From Candidatus Sulfotelmatobacter sp. (GTDB taxonomy: Bacteria > Acidobacteriota > Terriglobia > Terriglobales > Acidobacteriaceae), in assembly GCA_030039165.1 (NCBI GenBank), contig JASHQM010000219.1, positions 1 through 53,533 on the forward strand: a stretch of DNA of 53,533 bases, in the 5' to 3' direction. Positions 51,557-53,533 of this stretch are shown here, in pieces; the first letter of the stretch is position 1, and every line of letters starts with the position of its first letter. Below the pieces are notes generated by a model, which saw only the letters and a list, made by a program, of their open reading frames with translations, made no database searches and was not told where the DNA came from. Made by a program: the position numbers and the translations under genes.

Positions 51557-52935
51557 CCCACTTCCTCCCAGCTTCTCTCGACTTCCGCGTTGCCCGAGTC
51601 GAGTTGCCGCGATGGGTGCGCCATCGATAAAAGATGGGCCTCGATCAATCGCTCAACGTGATCGCGAGCCAGCCCCGCATTCATGCGTTCCACGCATTCG
51701 TTGGCGAAGGCGGCCAGCAGGAGCCTGCGTGCCGCTACTTCGTCGATGCCGCGCGAACGCAGGTAGAACAGGGCGTTCTCTTCGATCTGGCCAATGGTTG
51801 CGCCGTGCGTACATTTCACGTCGTCGGCGTAAATCTCAAGCTGCGGCTTGGTGTCGATCTGGGCATCGTCAGAAAGCAGAAGATTGCGATTGGACTGCTT
51901 GGCGTCGGTTTTCTGCGCGTCTTTGTGAACCACGATTCGTCCGTGAAAGACGCCGTGCGCGCGGCCGTCGAGGATTCCGTTATAGAATTGCCGGCTGCTG
52001 CAATGCGGGCTGGCGTGTTCCACGTACATGTAATTGTCAAGATGCTGGCTGCCATTGCCGACGAACAATCCGTTGATCAGGCATTCGCCGCCTTCCCCTG
52101 CAAGAACGGGATGGACGTTGTTTCGAACCAGCCCGCCGCCGAGCAGCACCGAATGTGAATGGACATTGGCGCTGCGATCCTGCTGAATGCGCAGGGTTGA
52201 AATGTTGAAGGCCTTGGTGTCCTCTGACTCGATCATGTAGTGCGAAACAGTCGAATTCTCCTGAGCTACGAGTTCGGTTGCGCTGTTTGACAAAACCGTA
52301 CCCTCGCCCAGCGAAACGTATTCCTCAATGATTGTGGCCTGCGCCTCGCGCTCGACCACGAGCAGGTTGCGAGGGTTGGTCATTGTGGGCGTGTCATTTG
52401 CGGTTGACACGTAGAGCAAATGAATTGGCGCATCCAGGGAGACGCCGCGGGGGATGTGTACGAATGCACCCTGTTCGGCAAAGGCAGTGTTGAGAGCACA
52501 GAAAGGATCGCGGCGAAAGTTGAGATAACGGCCAAAGTGATCCTCTAGGGTTCTCGATTTTGCGGCGATGGCATCTTTCAAACTCGTGACAGTGACTCCA
52601 GCAGGCAGCGATCCGGGCGAGGATAGCGTGGGGGCAAATTGCCCATTGATGAAAACGAGTTGTGCCGCGGCACCCTCCAGCTCCCAGGGCTTTAACTTCG
52701 ACGATGAGGGAACGGTGGAACTCTGCGGCAGAGAAAATGGAGTGCGGGCGATGGCCGAGATGTTGGTAAATCGCCAGTCTTCATCATGCGTGGTCGGGAA
52801 GCCGGTTTCGCAGAAAACAGCGAAAGCGTCCTCCCGGAGTTTGAGTAGCCATGGCTGGTCGCGGCCGGAGGAACGGCGGTTGAACTCGGCAAAACTGTCG
52901 AGATAAGTTTCGAGATTCTGAGTTGCAGTGATCAC
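51553..52935 (-). CDS. sufD: Fe-S cluster scaffold protein SufD
   Basis: 460 residues from a GTG start giving MITATQNLETYLDSF, with CGGAG upstream. The open frame extends further upstream through sufC but without a ribosome binding site. Contains the beta-helix core shared by SufB and SufD: DAPIHLLYVS, EREAQATIIEEYVSLGEGT, DRSANVHSHSVLLGGGLVRN and KCTHGATIGQIEENALFYLR. It lacks the SufB-type cysteine ligand cluster. It pairs with SufB on the SufC ATPase to build clusters. Ten bases separate it from sufC. Confidence 0.93.
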   Translation of the reverse strand: MITATQNLETYLDSFAEFNRRSSGRDQPWLLKLREDAFAVFCETGFPTTHDEDWRFTNISAIARTPFSLPQSSTVPSSSKLKPWELEGAAAQLVFINGQFAPTLSSPGSLPAGVTVTSLKDAIAAKSRTLEDHFGRYLNFRRDPFCALNTAFAEQGAFVHIPRGVSLDAPIHLLYVSTANDTPTMTNPRNLLVVEREAQATIIEEYVSLGEGTVLSNSATELVAQENSTVSHYMIESEDTKAFNISTLRIQQDRSANVHSHSVLLGGGLVRNNVHPVLAGEGGECLINGLFVGNGSQHLDNYMYVEHASPHCSSRQFYNGILDGRAHGVFHGRIVVHKDAQKTDAKQSNRNLLLSDDAQIDTKPQLEIYADDVKCTHGATIGQIEENALFYLRSRGIDEVAARRLLLAAFANECVERMNAGLARDHVERLIEAHLLSMAHPSRQLDSGNAEVERSWEEVG

Positions 52936-52945
52936 ATTCTCTCCG

Positions 52946-53533
52946 CTATGCCGAAGCCTGCACGGTTTCCCGCGCAGCCGCTTCGATGGCTCCGTAGCCC
53001 TGCGCTTCCAGTTCGAGCGCCAGGCCGGGACCGCCCGAACGCACGATGCGCCCATCCACCAGGACGTGCACAAAATCCGGAACGATGTAATTCAGCAAAC
53101 GCTGATAGTGGGTGACCACCAGAAACGCGCGCTCCGGACTGCGCATGGCATTGACGCCCTTGGCGACGATGCGCAACGCGTCGATGTCGAGGCCAGAATC
53201 GGTTTCGTCAAGGATCGCCAGCTTCGGCTGAAGGATGGCCATCTGCAAAATCTCGTTTCTCTTCTTCTCTCCGCCGGAAAAACCTTCGTTGACCGAGCGG
53301 TTCATCAGCTTGTCATCCATCTCGAGCAGCTTCAGCTTTTCGCGAAAGAGGGGCAGAAAGTCCATGGCGTCCATCTCATCCTCGCCGCGATATTTGCGGA
53401 CGGCATTTAGCGCGGAACGCAGAAAATAGGCATTGCTGATTCCGGGAATTTCGACGGGATACTGAAATGCCATGAAAACGCCATTGCAGGCCGCTTCTTC
53501 CGGCTTCATCGCCAGCAAATCTTTGCCTTCGAA
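52946..53533 (-). CDS. sufC: Fe-S cluster assembly ATPase SufC, partial (5' end beyond window)
   Basis: 196 residues present; the start and Walker A are beyond the right edge. The visible part begins FEGKDLLAMKPEEAACNGVF and carries the Q-loop region MAFQYPVEIPG, the modified ABC signature FSGGEKKRNEI typical of SufC, Walker B LAILDETDSGLDID and the H-loop VVTHYQRLLNYI. SufC drives cluster assembly with SufB and SufD. Gene order on this strand is C-D-S-U-T, so sufB is expected just outside the window. Confidence 0.95.
   Translation of the reverse strand, partial: FEGKDLLAMKPEEAACNGVFMAFQYPVEIPGISNAYFLRSALNAVRKYRGEDEMDAMDFLPLFREKLKLLEMDDKLMNRSVNEGFSGGEKKRNEILQMAILQPKLAILDETDSGLDIDALRIVAKGVNAMRSPERAFLVVTHYQRLLNYIVPDFVHVLVDGRIVRSGGPGLALELEAQGYGAIEAAARETVQASA

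Noticed and set aside
50300..51661. 453-codon frame antisense to sufS
   Set aside because: Complement of a clear cysteine desulfurase gene; composition reflects the opposite strand.

Overview
The window looks like chromosomal DNA of a soil Acidobacterium (phylum Acidobacteriota, probably class Terriglobia). This is inferred from gene content, not from a marker gene. The signs are a large Oar-like TonB-dependent transporter with an N-terminal carboxypeptidase-regulatory domain, a GWxTD-domain protein, a seven-copy GloVer (TIGR03803-type) repeat protein, a PEGA-domain kinase-like protein, a lipid A deacylase (outer membrane present), moderately high GC and many long antisense ORFs. No rRNA, tRNA, CRISPR array, transposase or phage gene was found. 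The ends are not natural: the last gene (sufC) runs off the right edge.

Layout. 0.3-5.9 kb: a PEGA-domain membrane kinase homologue that has lost its catalytic aspartates, then small membrane and exported proteins of unknown function and a 1 kb gene-poor stretch with inverted repeats. 5.9-7.6 kb: an MscS-type channel. 7.8-14.4 kb: a complete pyruvate dehydrogenase operon (E1 aceE, double-lipoyl E2, E3 lpdA) followed by a membrane-anchored PrxQ/BCP peroxiredoxin. 14.5-15.6 kb: a serine beta-lactamase-like hydrolase. 15.8-30.7 kb: the distal half of a division and cell wall (dcw) cluster: ftsW, murG, a small membrane gene, murC, then about 5 kb of unrelated genes, then ftsQ, ftsA, ftsZ and a minimal transpeptidase-type PBP.

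The 5 kb between murC and ftsQ holds the most unusual locus: a three-gene unit with a palindromic operator-like site upstream and a strong terminator downstream. It encodes a ribbon-helix-helix-like protein, a 61-residue coiled coil and a membrane-anchored protein ending in about eleven V-R-V-x-V-P-x units. A GloVer-repeat exported protein and a tannase/feruloyl-esterase-like enzyme follow.

31-33.7 kb: an MHYT-PAS-PAS-GAF-GGDEF diguanylate cyclase. 33.7-36 kb: a MacA-like adaptor and its ABC ATPase, with no permease beside them. 36.4-45.2 kb: a same-strand envelope block (GWxTD protein, beta-barrel/regulatory-domain protein, Oar-like transporter, TPR protein). 45.2-48.2 kb: a PagL-like lipid A deacylase overlapping an exported protein gene, and two tandem paralogous beta-barrel genes. 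48.3-49.2 kb: a PilZ protein and a small conserved-looking protein. 49.2 kb to the end, minus strand: a tightly packed SUF iron-sulfur operon in the order sufC-sufD-sufS-sufU-sufT, with sufB presumably beyond the edge.

Short interspersed repeats lie between genes: a GTCATCCTGAGC...GAAGGATCT element at two sites and period-8 (GTGATTGA) or period-7 (GTTCAGA) arrays in dcw spacers.
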